Below are positions 50,635 through 62,029 of a stretch of 64,000 nucleotides of DNA, piece after piece (position 1 is the stretch's first letter; every line of letters begins with the position of its first letter). The notes below the pieces were generated by a model, which saw nothing but the letters and a program-made list of their open reading frames with translations, did no database searches and had not been told where the DNA came from. Origin of the DNA: Parietaria judaica (taxonomy: Eukaryota; Streptophyta; Magnoliopsida; Rosales; Urticaceae); contig OX940863.1 of assembly GCA_954871525.1 (NCBI GenBank), positions 42,456,501 through 42,520,500 of the forward strand, given 5' to 3'. A program made the position numbers and the translations under genes.

Positions 50635-51354
50635 TTGTACCACATTTACTTATTTTAATACCTAAACAGCGAAGAGCTATCTCCTAGTTTCTATACCAAG
50701 CCATTAATGGGTTAAAACTTTTAACGAAAAGTGTTAAAAATTGGTTTTCTTACGAGAGCATATACGATGCGTTCTTGATGAAATTTGAGTTGCTAGACCT
50801 TGTTTAGGGTGGTATTATTATAAATTGGGTTAGTTTTGGCATTGAAAGTTTTTCGAGCTCTCTTAAAATCTAGTTTCAACTATTAACGCGTCCTCCAAAA
50901 AAACCTGAGTCATTTTCCCATTTTAAGCGAAAGAACTCTAATTAAAAGATATTTTAAACAAAAAATGAACTTAAAAATGCTTAATAATGTTTAATTGTAC
51001 CACATTTACTTATTTTAATACCTAAACAGCGAAGAGCTATTTCCTAGTTTCTATATCAAGCTGTTAATAGGTTAAAACTTTTAACGAAAAGTGTTAAAAA
51101 TTGGTTTTCTTACGAGAGCAAATACGATGCATTTTTGATGAAATTTGAGATCCTAGACCTTGTTTAGGGTGGTATTATTATAAATTGGGTTAGTTTTGGC
51201 ATTGAAAGTTTTTCGAGCTCTCTTAAAATCTAGTTTCAACAATTAATGCGTCCTCCAAAAAAAACTGAGTCTTTTTTCCATTTTACGCGAAAGAACTCTA
51301 ATTAAAAGAAATTTTAAACAAAAAATGAACTTAAAAATTATTAATAATGTGTAA
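50635..51354. repeat. Two adjacent A monomers (phase break)
   Basis: An A-start monomer at 50635 is followed directly by another A monomer at 50995 with no B between. The first has gagttgctagacc, a B marker, in its middle but A markers on both sides (gcattgaaagtttttcgag, aacgcgtcctcc), so it looks like an A monomer with a short converted patch. Confidence 0.7.
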
Positions 51355-51466
51355 TTAATGCGTGCTCCAAAGAAAACTGAGTCTTTTTCCCATTTTCCGA
51401 GAAAGAACCCTAGTTACACGATATTTTAAACAACAAATGAACTTAAAAATGCTTAATAATGTGTAA
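51355..51466. repeat. Truncated B monomer, 112 bp
   Basis: After an A monomer the sequence jumps from gtgtaa straight to ttaatgcgtgctcc, the last third of a B monomer, then runs normally to the next A start at 51467. About 245 bp are missing. Both deletion ends carry aatt, which fits microhomology-mediated joining or replication slippage. The same junction occurs at 59186. Confidence 0.85.
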
Positions 51467-52850
51467 TTGTACCACAATTACCTATTTTAATACCTAAATA
51501 GCGAAGAGCTATCTCCTAGTTTCTATATCAAGCCGTTAATAGGTTAAAACTTTTAACGAAAAGTGTTAAAAATTGGTTTTCTTACGAGAGCAAATACGAT
51601 GCGTTCTTGATGAAATTTGAGTTCCTATACCTTGTTTAGGGTGGTATTATTATAAATTGGGTTAGTTTTGGCATTGAACGTTTTTCAAGCTCTCTTAAAA
51701 TCTAGTTTCACCAATTAATGCGTCCTCAAAAAAAAAATGAGTCTTTTTCCCATTTTACGCAAAACAACTCTAATTAAAAGATATTTTAAACAAAAAATGA
51801 ACTTAAAAATGCTTAATAATGTGTAATTTTATTACATTAACTTATTTTAATCCTTAAATTGCGAAGCACTATCTCCTTGTTTCTATATGAAGCCGTGAAC
51901 GGGTTAAAATCTTTACCGAAAAGTATTAAAAATTGGTTATCTTACGAGAGCAAATACGATGCGTTCTTGATGAATTTTGAGTTGCTAGACTTTATTTAGG
52001 GTGGTATTATTATAAATTGGGTTAGTTTTGGCATTAAAAGTTTTTGGAGCTCTCTTAAAATCCAATTTTCAACAATTAATGCGTGCTCCAAAGAAAACTG
52101 AGTCTTTTTCCAATTTTCCGAGAAAGAACCCTAAGTAAACGATAATTTAAACAACAAATGAACTTAAAAATGCTTAATAATGTGTAATTGTATCACATTT
52201 ACTTATTTTAATACCTAAACAGCGAAGAGCTATCTCTTAGTTTCTATATCAAGCCGTTAATGGGTTAAAACTTTTAACGAAAAATGTTAAAAATTGGTTT
52301 TCTTACGAAACCAAATACGATGCGTTCTTGATGAAATTTGAGTTCCTAGATCTTTTTTAGGGTGGTATTATTATAAATTGAGTTAGTTTCGGTATTGAAA
52401 GTTTTTCGAGCTCTCTTAAAATCTAGTTTCAACAATTAACGCGTCTTCCAAAAAAACCTGAGTCTTTTTCCCATTTTACGCGAAAGAACTCTAATTAAAA
52501 GATATTTTAAACAAAAAATGAACTTAAAAATGCTTAATAATGTGTAATTTTATTACATTAACTTATTTTAATCCCTAAATTGCGAAGCACTATCACCTAG
52601 TTTCTATATGAAGCCGTGAACGGGATAAAATCTTTACCGAAAAGTGTTAAAAATTGGTTATCTTACGAGAGAAAATACGATGCGTTCTTGATGAAATTTG
52701 AGTTGCTAGACCTTCTTTAGGGTGGTATTATTATAAATTGGGTTAGTTTTGGAATTAAAAGTTTTTGGAGATCTCTTAAAATCTAGTTTCAACAATTAAT
52801 GCATGCTCCAAAAAAAACTGAGTCTTTTTCCCATTTTCCGAGAAAGAACC

Positions 52851-52890
52851 CTCAAGAACTTAAAAATGAACTTAAAAATGCTTAATACCT
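52851..52890. repeat. Rearrangement scar between B and A monomers
   Basis: Normal B sequence stops at gagaaagaaccct, then comes caagaacttaaaaatgaac, then cttaaaaatgcttaatacctaaatag. The expected 3' end of B is replaced by a short duplicated piece, and the first roughly 30 bases of the next A monomer are lost. The loss runs between two ttaat motifs (cttaat..attttaat), consistent with microhomology joining. Confidence 0.75.
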
Positions 52891-53221
52891 AAATAGCGAA
52901 GAGCTATCTCCTAGTTTCTATATCAAGCCGTTAATAGGTTAAAACTTTTAACGAAAAGTGTTAAAAATTGGTTTTCTGACGAGAGCAAATACGATGCGTT
53001 TATGATGAAATTTGAGTTCCTAGACCTTGTTTAGGGTGGTATTATTATAAATTGGGTTAGTTTTGGCATTGAAAGTTTTTCGAGCTCTCTTAAAATCTAG
53101 TGTCAACAATTAACGCGTGCTCCAAAAAAAACTGAGTCTTTTTCCCATTTTACGCGAAAGAACTCTAATTAAAAGATATTTTAAACAAAAAATGAACTTA
53201 AAAATTATTAATAATGTGTAA

Positions 53222-55744
53222 TTTTATTACATTAACTTATTTTAATCCCTAAATTGTAGAGCACTATCTCCTAGTTTCTATATGAAGCCGTGAACGGGTT
53301 AAAATCTTTACCGAAAAGTATTAAAAATTGGTTATCTTACGAGAGCAAATACGATGCGTTCTTGATGAAATTTGAGTTGCTAGACCTTCTTTAGGGTGGT
53401 ATTATTATAAATTGGGTTAATTTGGCCATTAAAAGTTTTTAGAGCTCTCTTAAAATCCAGTTTCAACAATTAATGCGTGCTAAAAAATAAACTGAGTCTT
53501 TTTCCTATTTTCCGAGAAAGAACCCTAATTAAACGATAATTTTAACAACAAATGAACTTAAAAATTCTTAATAATGTGTAATTTTACCACATTTACTTAT
53601 TTTAATACCTAAACAGCGAAGAGCTATCTCCTAGTTTATATACCAAGCCGTTAATGGGTTAAAACTTTTAACGAAAAGTGTTAAAAATTGGTTTTCTTAC
53701 GAGAGCAAATACGATGCGTTCATGATGAAATTTGAGTTCCTAGACCTTGTTTAGGGTGGTATTATTATAAATTGGGTTAGTTTTGGCATTGAAAGTTTTT
53801 CGAGCTCTCTTAAAATCTAGTTTCAACAATTAATGCGTCCTCCAAAAAAAACTGAGTCTTTTTCCCATTTTACGCGAAAGAACTCTAATTAAAAGCTATT
53901 TTAAACAAAAAATGAACTTAAAAATTATTAATAATGTGTAATTTTATTACATTAATTTATGTTAATCCCTAAACTGCGAAGCACTATCTCCTAGTTTCTA
54001 TATGAAGCCGTTAACGGGTTAAAATCTTTACCGAAAAGTGTTAAAAATTGGTTATCTTACGAGAGCAAATACGATGCGTTCTTGATGAAATTTGAGTTGC
54101 TAGACCCTCTTTAGGGTGGTATTATTATAAATTGGGTTAGTTTTGGCATTAAAAGTTTTTAGAGCTCTCTTAAAATCCAGTTTCAACAATTAATGTGTGC
54201 TAAAAAAAAACTGAGTCTTTTTCCCATTTTCCGAGAAAGAACCCTAATTAAACGATAATTTAAACAACAAATGAACTTAAAAATGCTTAATAATGTGTAA
54301 TTGTACCACATTTACTTATTTTAATACCTAAACAGCGAAGAGCTATCTCCTAGTTTCTATACCAAGCCGTTAATGGGTTAAAACTTTTAACGAAAAGTGT
54401 TAAAAATTGGTTTTCGTACGAGAGAAAATACGATGCGTTCATGATGAAATTTGAGTTCCTATACCTTGTTTAGGGTGATATTATTATAAATTGGGTTAGT
54501 TTTGGCATTGAATGTTTTTCGAGCTCTCTTAAAATCTAGTTTCAACAATTAACGCGTCCTCCAAAAAAAACTGACTCTTTTTCCCATTTTACGCGAAAGA
54601 ACTCTAATTAAAAGCTATTTTAAACAAAAAAAGAACTTAAAAATTATTAATAATGTGTAATTTTATTATATTAACTTATTTTAATCCCTAAATTGCGAAG
54701 CACTATCTCCTAGTTTCTATATGAAGCCGTGAACGGGTTAAAATCTTTACCGAAAAGTATTAAAAATTGGTTATCTTACGAGAGCAAATACGATGCGTTC
54801 TTGATGAAATTTGAGTTGCTAGACCTTCTTTAGGGTGGTATTATTATAAATTGGGTTAATTTGGCCATTAAAAGTTTTTAGAGCTCTCTTAAAATCCAGT
54901 TTCAACAATTAATGCGTGCTAAAAAATAAACTGAGTCTTTTTCCTATTTTCCGAGAAAGAACCCTAATTAAACGATAATTTTAACAACAAATGAACTTAA
55001 AAATGCTTAATAATGTGTAATTTTACCACATTTACTTATTTTAATACCTAAACAGCGAAGAGCTATCTCCTAGTTTATATACCAAGCCGTTAATGGGTTA
55101 AAACTTTTAACGAAAAGTGTTAAAAATTGGTTTTCTTACGAGAGCAAATACGATGCGTTCATGATGATATTTGAGTTCCTAGACCTTGTTTAGGGTGGTA
55201 TTATTATAAATTGGGTTAGTTTTGGCATTGAAAGTTTTTCGAGCTCTCTTAAAATCTAGTTTCAACAATTAATGCGTCCTCCAAAAAAAACTGAGTCTTT
55301 TTCCCATTTTACGCGAAAGAACTCTAATTAAAAGCTATTTTAAACAAAAAATGAACTTAAAAATTATTAATAATGTGTAATTTTATTACATTAACTTATG
55401 TTAATCCCTAAACTGCGAAGCACTATCTCCTAGTTTCTATATGAAGCCGTTAACGGGTTAAAATCTTTACCGAAAAGTGTTAAAAATTGGTTATCTTACG
55501 AGAGCAAATACGATGCGTTCTTGATGAAATTTGAGTTGCTAGACTTTATTTAGGGTGGTATTATTATAAATTGGGTTAGTTTTGGCATTAAAAGTTTTTG
55601 GAGCTCTCTTAAAACGCAGTTTCAACAATTAATGCGTGCTCCAAAAAAAAAAACCTGAGTCTTTTTCCCATTTTACGAGAAAGAACCCTAATTAAACGAT
55701 ATTTTAAACAACAAAAGAACTTAAAAATGCTTAATAATGTGTAA
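53222..55744. repeat. Tetramer higher-order repeat, period 1439 bp
   Basis: B-A-B-A units start at 53222 and 54661. Shared rare variants: gttaatttggccatt at 53416 and 54855, ctagtttatataccaag near 53633 and 55073, cttatgttaatccc or tttatgttaatccc near 53957 and 55396, and aaaagctatttt. The second copy diverges in its third monomer, which has agactttattt and aaaacgcag instead. This tetramer is unrelated in detail to the one at 16.5-19.8 kb. Confidence 0.8.
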
Positions 55745-58700
55745 TTGTATAACATTTACTTATTTTAATCCCTAATAGCGAAGACCTATCTCGTAGTTTC
55801 TATATCAAGCCGTTAATAGGTTAAAACTTTTAACGAAAAGTGTTAAAAATTGGTTTTCTTACGAGAGCAAATACGATGCGTTCTTAATGAAATTTGAGTT
55901 CCTAGACCTTGTTTAGGGTGGTATTATTATAAATTGGGTTAGTTTTGGCTTTGAAAGTTTTTCAGGCTCTCTTAAAATATAGTTTCACTAATGAATGCGT
56001 CCTCCAAAAAAAACCGAGTCTTTTTCCCATTTTACGCGAAAGAACTCTAATTAAAAGATATTTTAAACAAAAAAATGAACTTAAAAATGCTTAATAATGT
56101 GTAATTGTACCACATTTACTTATTTTAATACCTAAAAAGCGAAGAGCTATCTCCTAGTTTCTATACCAAGCCGTTAATGGGTTAAAACTTTTAACGAAAA
56201 GTGTTAAAAATTGGTTTTCTTACGAGAGCAAATACGATGCGTTCACGATGAAATTTGAGTTCCTAGACCTTGTTTAGGGTGGTATTATTATAAATTGGGT
56301 TAGTTTTGGCATTGAAAGTTTTTCGAGCTCTCTTAAAATCTAGTTTCAACAATTAACGCGTCCTCCAAAAAAAACTGAGTCTTTTTCCCAATTTACGCGA
56401 AAGAACTCTAATTAAAAGATATTTTAAACAAAAAATGAACTTAAAAATTATTAATAATGTGTAATTTTATTACAGTAACTTATTTTAATCCCTAAATATC
56501 GAAGCACTATCTCCTAGTTTCTATATGAAGCCGTGAACGGGTTAAAATCTGTACCGAAAAGTGTAAAAAATTGGTTATCTTACGAGAGCAAATACGATGC
56601 GTTCTTGATGAAATTTGAGTTGTTAGACCTTCTTTAGGGTGTTATTATTATAGATTGGGTTAGTTTTGGAATTAAAAGTTTTTGGAGCTCTCTTAAAATC
56701 TAGTTTCAACAATTAATGCATGCTCCAAAAAAAACTGAGTCTTTTTCCCATTTTCCGAGAAAGAACCCTAATTAAACGATATTTTAAACAACAAATGAAC
56801 TTAAAAATGCTTAATAATGTGCAATTGTACCACATTTACTTATTTTAATACCTTAATAGCGAAGAGCTATCTCCTAGTTTCTATATCAAGCCGTTAATAG
56901 GTTAAAACTTTTAACGAAATGTGTTAAAAATTGGTTTTCTTACGAGAGCAAATACGATGCGTTCTTGATGAATTTTGAGTTCCTAGACCTTGTTTAGGGT
57001 GGTATTATTATAAATTGGGTTAGTTATGGCATTGAAAGTTTTTCAAGCTCTCTTAAAATCTAGTTTCACCAATTAATGCGTCCTCCAAAAAAAACTGAGT
57101 CTTTTTCCCATTTTACGCGAAAGAACTCTAATTAAAAGATATTTTAAACAAAAAATGAACTTAAAAATACTTAATAATGTGTAATTGTACCACATTTACT
57201 TATTTTAATACCTAAACAGCGAAGAGCTATCTCTAGTTTCTATACCAAGCCGTTAATGGGTTAAAACTTTTAACGAAAAGTGTTAAAAATTGGTTTTCTT
57301 ACGAGAGCAAATACGATGCGTTCACGATGAAATTTGAGTTCCTAGACCTTGTTTAGGGTGGTATTATTATAAATTGGGTTAGTTTTGGCATTGAAAGTTT
57401 TTCGAGCTCTCTTAAAATCTAGTTTCAACAATTAACGCGTCCTCCAAAAAAAACTGAGTCTTTTTCTCAATTTACGCGAAAGAACTCTAATTAAAAGATA
57501 TTTTAAACAAAAAATGAACTTAAAAATTATTAATAATGTGTAATTTTATTACATTAACTTATTTTAATCCCTAAATATCGAAGCATTATCTCCTAGTTTC
57601 TATATGAAGCCGTGAACGGGTTAAAATCCGTACCGAAAAGTGTAAAAAATTGGTTATCTTACGAGAGCAAATACGATGCGTTCTTGATGAAATTTGAGTT
57701 GTTAGACCTTCTTTAGGGTGGTATTATTATAGATTGGGTTAGTTTTGGAATTAAAAGTTTTTGGAGCTCTCTTAAAATCTAGTTTCAACAATAAATGCAT
57801 GCTCCAAAAAAAACTGAGTCTTTTTCCCATTTTCCGAGAAAGAACCCTAATTAAACGATATTTTAAACAACAAATGAACTTAAAAATGCTTAATAATGTG
57901 CAATTGTACCACATTTACTTATTTTAATACCTTAATAGCGAAGAGCTATCTCCTAGTTTCTATATCAAGCCGTTAATAGGTTAAAATTTTTAACGAAATG
58001 TGTTAAAAATTGGTTTTCTTACGAGAGCAAATACGATGCGTTCTTGATGAATTTTGAGTTCCTAGACCTTGTTTAGGGTGGTATTATTATAAATTGGGTT
58101 AGTTTTGGCATTGAAAGTTTTTCAAGCTCTCTTAAAATCTAGTTTCACCAATTAATGCGTCCTCCAAAAAAAACTGAGTCTTTTTCCCATTTTACGCGAA
58201 AGAACTCTAATTAAAAGATATTTTAAACAAAAAATGAACTTAAAAATACTTAATAATGTATAACTGTACCACATTTACTTATTTTAACACCTAAACAGCG
58301 AAGAGCTATCTCCTAGTTTCTGTACCAAGCCGTTAATGGGTTAAAACTTTGTACGAAAAGTGTTAAAAATTGGTTTTCTTACGAGAGCAAATACGATGCG
58401 TTCACGATGAAATTTGAGTTCCTAGACCTTGTTTAGGGTGGTATTATTTTAAATTGGGTTAGTTTTGGCATTGAAAGTTTTTCGAGCTCTCTTAAAATCT
58501 AGTTTCAACAATTAACGCGTCCTCCAAAAAAAACTGAATCTTTTTCCCAATTTACGCGAAAGAACTCTAATTAAAAGATATTTTAAACAAAAAATGAACT
58601 TAAATATTATTAATAATGTGTAATTTTATTACATTAACTTATTTTAATCCCTAAATATCGAAGCACTATCTCCTAGTTTCTATATGAAGCCGTGAACGGG

Positions 58701-58871
58701 TTAAAATCTGTACCGAAAAGTGTAAAAAATTGGTTATCTTACGAGAGCAAATACGATGCGTTCTTGATGAAATTTGAGTTGTTAGACCTTCTTTAGGGTG
58801 GTATTATTATAGATTGGGTTAGTTTTGGAATTAAAAGTTTTTGGAGCTCTCTTAAAATCTAGTTTCAACAA
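55745..58871. repeat. A-A-B trimer higher-order repeat, period about 1080 bp
   Basis: Monomer starts at 55745 (A), 56105 (A), 56465 (B), 56825 (A), 57185 (A), 57544 (B), 57904 (A), 58264 (A) and 58624 (B). Matching positions share rare variants: gcgttcacgatg in the second A, and ctaaatatcgaag, gtgtaaaaaattgg, gttgttagacc and attatagattggg in the B. Copies two and three are nearly identical; copy one is more diverged in its first A. The third copy is cut short at 58871. This is the only place where the alternation is A-A-B in a repeated fashion. Confidence 0.88.
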
Positions 58872-59297
58872 TGCTTAATAATGAGTAATTGTATTAAATT
58901 AACTTATTGTAATTCCTAAATTGCGAAGCACTATCTGCTAGTTTCTATATGAAGCCGTGAACGGGTTAAAATCTTTACCGAAAAGTGTTAAAAATTGGTT
59001 ATCGTACGAGAGCAAATACGATACGTTCTTTATGAAATTTGAGTTCCTAGACCTTGTTTAGGGTGGTATTATTATGAATTGGGTTAGTTTTGGCATTGAA
59101 AGTTTTTCCCATTTTACGCGAAAGAACTCTAATTAAAATAAATTTTAAACAAAAAATGAACTTAAAAATTATTAATAATGTGTAATTAATGCGTGCTCCA
59201 AAGAAAACTGAGTCTTTTTCCCATTTTCCGCAAAAGAACACTAATTAAAAGCTATTTTAAACAAAAAATTAACTTAAAAATTATTAATAATGTGTAA
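58872..59297. repeat. Scrambled satellite segment with three deletions
   Basis: The B monomer begun at 58624 jumps at agtttcaacaatgcttaat, losing about 100 bp between two aatgc motifs. The next monomer (58889) starts B-like, turns A-like at gagttcctagacc, and loses about 70 bp at aagtttttcccatttta, between two tttttc motifs. It ends at a third junction, gtgtaattaatgcgtgctcc, leaving a 112-bp truncated B (59186-59297) with the same breakpoint as 51355. Each junction has short matching sequence at both ends. Confidence 0.82.
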
Positions 59298-60792
59298 TTT
59301 TATTACATTAACTTATTTTAATCCCTAAATTGCAAAGAACTATCTCCTAGTTTCTATATGAAGCCGTTAACGGGTTAAAATCTTTACCGAAAAGTGTTAA
59401 AAATTGGTTATCTTACGAGAGCAAATACGATGCGTTCTTGATGAAATTTGAGTTGCTAGACTTTATTTAGGGTGGTATTATTATAAATTGGGTTAGTTTT
59501 GGCATTAAAAGTTTTTGGAGCTCTCTTAAAATCTAGTTTCAACAATAAATGCATGCTCCAAAAAAAACTGAGTCTTTTTCCCATTTTCCGAGAAAGAACC
59601 CTAATTAAACGATATTTTAAACAACAAATGAACTTAAAAATGCTTAATAATGTGCAATTGTACCACATTTACTTATTTTAATACCTTAATAGCGAAGAGC
59701 TATCTCCTAGTTTCTATATCAAGCCGTTAATAGGTTAAAACTTTTAACGAAATGTGTTAAAAATTGGTTTTCTTACGAGAGCAAATACGATGCGTTCTTG
59801 ATGAAATTTGAGTTCCTAGACCTTGTTTAGGGTGGTATTATTATAAATTGGGTTAGTTTCGGCATTGAAAGTTTTTCAAGCTCTCTTAAAATCTAGTTTC
59901 ACCAATTAATGCGTCCTAAAAAAAAAACTGAGTGTTTTTCACATTTTACGCGAAAGAACTCTAATTAAAAGATATTTTAAATAAAAAATGAACTTAAAAA
60001 TGCTTAATAATGTGTAATTTTATTCAATTAACTTATTTTAATCCCTAAATTGCGAAGCACTATCTCCTAGTTTCTATATGAAGCCGTGAACGGGTTAAAA
60101 TCTTTACCGAAAAGTATTAAAAATTGGTTATCTTACGAGAGCAAATATGATGCGTTCTTGATGAAATTTGAGTTGCTAGACTTTATTTAGGGTGGTATTA
60201 TTATAAATTGGGTTATTTTTGGCATTAAAATTTTTTGGAGCTCTCTTAAAATCCAATTTTCAACAATTAATGCGTGCTCCAAAGAAAACTTATTCTTTTT
60301 CCCATTTTCCGAGAAAGAACCCTAAGTAAACGATAATTTAAACAACAAATGAACTTAAAAATGCTTAATAATGTGTAATTGTATCACATTTACTTATTTT
60401 AATACCTAAACAGCGAAGAGCTATCTCCTAGTTTCTATATCAAGCTGTTAATGGGTTAAAACTTTTAACGAAAAATGTTAAAAATTGGTTTTCTTACGAA
60501 ACCAAATACGATGCGTTCATGATGAAATTTGAGTTCGTAGATCTTGTTTAGTGTGGTATTATTATAAATTGGGTTAGTTTCGGCATTGCAAGTTTTTCGA
60601 GCTCTCTTAAAATCTAGTTTCAACAATTAATGCGTCCTCCAAAAAAACCTGAGTCTTTTTCCCATTTTACGCGAAAGAACTCTAATTAAAAGATATTTTA
60701 AACAAAAAATGAACTTAAAAATTATTAATAATGTGTAATTTTATTACATTAACTTATTTTAATCCCTACATTGCGAAGCACTATCTCGTAGT
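59298..60792. repeat. Last four monomers before the second LTR
   Basis: Monomer starts: B 59298, A 59658, B 60018, A 60379, B 60739. The region 59.53-59.9 kb closely resembles 57.78-58.15 kb (gtgcaattgtacc, ccttaatagcg, tttttcaagctc), so it derives from the trimer tract. The last B is cut after its 54th base by the LTR insertion. No gene is seen. Confidence 0.85.
60788..60792. repeat. Left target site flank of the second element
   Basis: gtagt lies directly left of the LTR start at 60793. It would be one copy of a 5-bp target duplication; the partner lies beyond the window. Undamaged B monomers read ctagt here, so one base differs. Confidence 0.5.
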
Positions 60793-61031
60793 TGTTGGGA
60801 AATCACGTCTCAGATTCCGTGTAAATTATCACGAATTATACCTTCGAACCGTCCGGGTAACATTTAAAAAATTATTTTAAAGCGGAAAACTTGTTATCCG
60901 TACAACGGTCCGAATATCGGATAATGTCCATATCCCAAGATCTGATAAATATTATGTAATTTAATATTCATAAATCATTATTAATAAACTAGTCATTATA
61001 CGAAATAAATAGAAAGCAGTAAATGGTTGCA

Positions 61032-61037
61032 TTTATT
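61032..61037 (-). promoter_or_regulatory. Possible polyadenylation signal AATAAA in the 3' LTR
   Basis: The minus strand reads gttaataaatgcaacc, about 320 bp past the TATA box, where the element's transcript would end in R. It is conserved with the solo LTR. The AT-rich context keeps confidence low. Confidence 0.35.
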
Positions 61038-61358
61038 AACCCAATGCATAAGGCCGTACCACTTATGACGACTTCTGGCTGCGCGTTCTGAATCGGGCAG
61101 GGCTCCGCCGGTGCTGAGGGAAACTCCCGTGATCTTCCGGGACATTCTCCTGGAATCCTCGTACCGAAGCGTGGGCTTCACCAGCAGGACTCCGTCGCAA
61201 AATTTTAACTGATGGTTCTTTTTAAGCTTCCGGAGAAATAGTCTCCTAAGCCGAACCAGAAAAAGAGATCAGAGAGAAAATTAGCAGACCCTGAGGAAGA
61301 GGGAGAGTTCGAATTTTTCTCTGGGGAAAAGTGTGAAAAATGTGTAGAATGAGCCTCT

Positions 61359-61366
61359 TATTTATA
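61359..61366 (-). promoter_or_regulatory. TATA box of the 3' LTR (minus strand)
   Basis: gcctataaataagaggctc on the minus strand, identical to the box in the solo LTR. In a 3' LTR it would drive transcription leftwards into the flanking satellite rather than into the element, starting near 61330. Confidence 0.65.
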
Positions 61367-62004
61367 GGCTCAAAACGTAACCGAATTGGAGAATTTCCCT
61401 CCCTAATTTCGAATTTCTTATAATTAAATATAATTAATTATCTTAATCCAATGGTCCAGATATAATCTCATCTAAATCCAATGGCTATAATTAATTAGGG
61501 ATTTAATTAAATAAGAAAGATTTTGATAAATCAAAAATCCAATCTTATCTTCTTATCTTTATAAAATTCGAATTATCATATATATTTATAATAAAATTCG
61601 AATTATTATTATCTAGATCCAACGGTCGAGATAAATCTTTAAACCGATCTAATGGATCAAATTAATTTAGGATAAAATCAAATAAAAAGATTTATTAAAA
61701 AACAATTTCGATTTTATCCTTAATTTATAATTCGAATATATATAATTAATTAATTTCCAATCCGACGGTAAAGATTAAATCTTAGACCGATCTAACGGAT
61801 ATAATTAATTAACCAAATTCGAAAAATGAAACTTGGTCACCAAGTTATTAAATTCGAATTTATCAATATCCTAATCCAACGGTTGATATTAAATCATAAC
61901 CGATCCAATGGATTAAATTGATTTTAGGGATTTGCCAAGATACCAAAACATTTGGTACTTATGCCGCAAATATGGAAAGACCAAATCATGTTATTCGAAT
62001 TGCC

Positions 62005-62029
62005 TAGGGTTTCATATTATGAAACCCTA
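62005..62029. other. 25-bp near-perfect palindrome in the 3' LTR
   Basis: Same 12-bp arms (tagggtttcata and tatgaaacccta) around one base as at 46655-46679 in the solo LTR, with no change between the copies. Confidence 0.75.

Larger units (their letters stand above)
48175..60792. repeat. Right arm of the satellite array
   Basis: The satellite resumes at base 66 of the interrupted B monomer (gccgtgaacgggtt), the first five bases being the target duplication. A and B classes, and most conserved blocks, are as in the left arm. This arm is less regular: it has A-A neighbours, truncated monomers, several internal deletions and a local A-A-B trimer. It ends at base 54 of a B monomer, where the second LTR is inserted. 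Confidence 0.96.

Noticed and set aside
57702..57927. 70-codon minus-strand and 60-codon plus-strand open frames, repeated at 59456-59681
   Set aside because: Both strands of the same satellite stretch are open by chance, and they recur only because the monomer was duplicated. They resemble no protein family I know and are interrupted in other monomers.
59047..59241. 64-codon minus-strand open frame
   Set aside because: It spans two deletion junctions in a scrambled satellite segment; it is a product of rearrangement rather than a gene.
1..60792. CRISPR-like direct repeats
   Set aside because: Repeats are 360 bp, adjacent and without unique spacers. This is a eukaryotic satellite.
60996..61181. 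61-codon minus-strand open frame in the LTR
   Set aside because: It lies in the R/U5 part of the LTR, which is normally non-coding, and starts at an arbitrary methionine. I recognise no domain.
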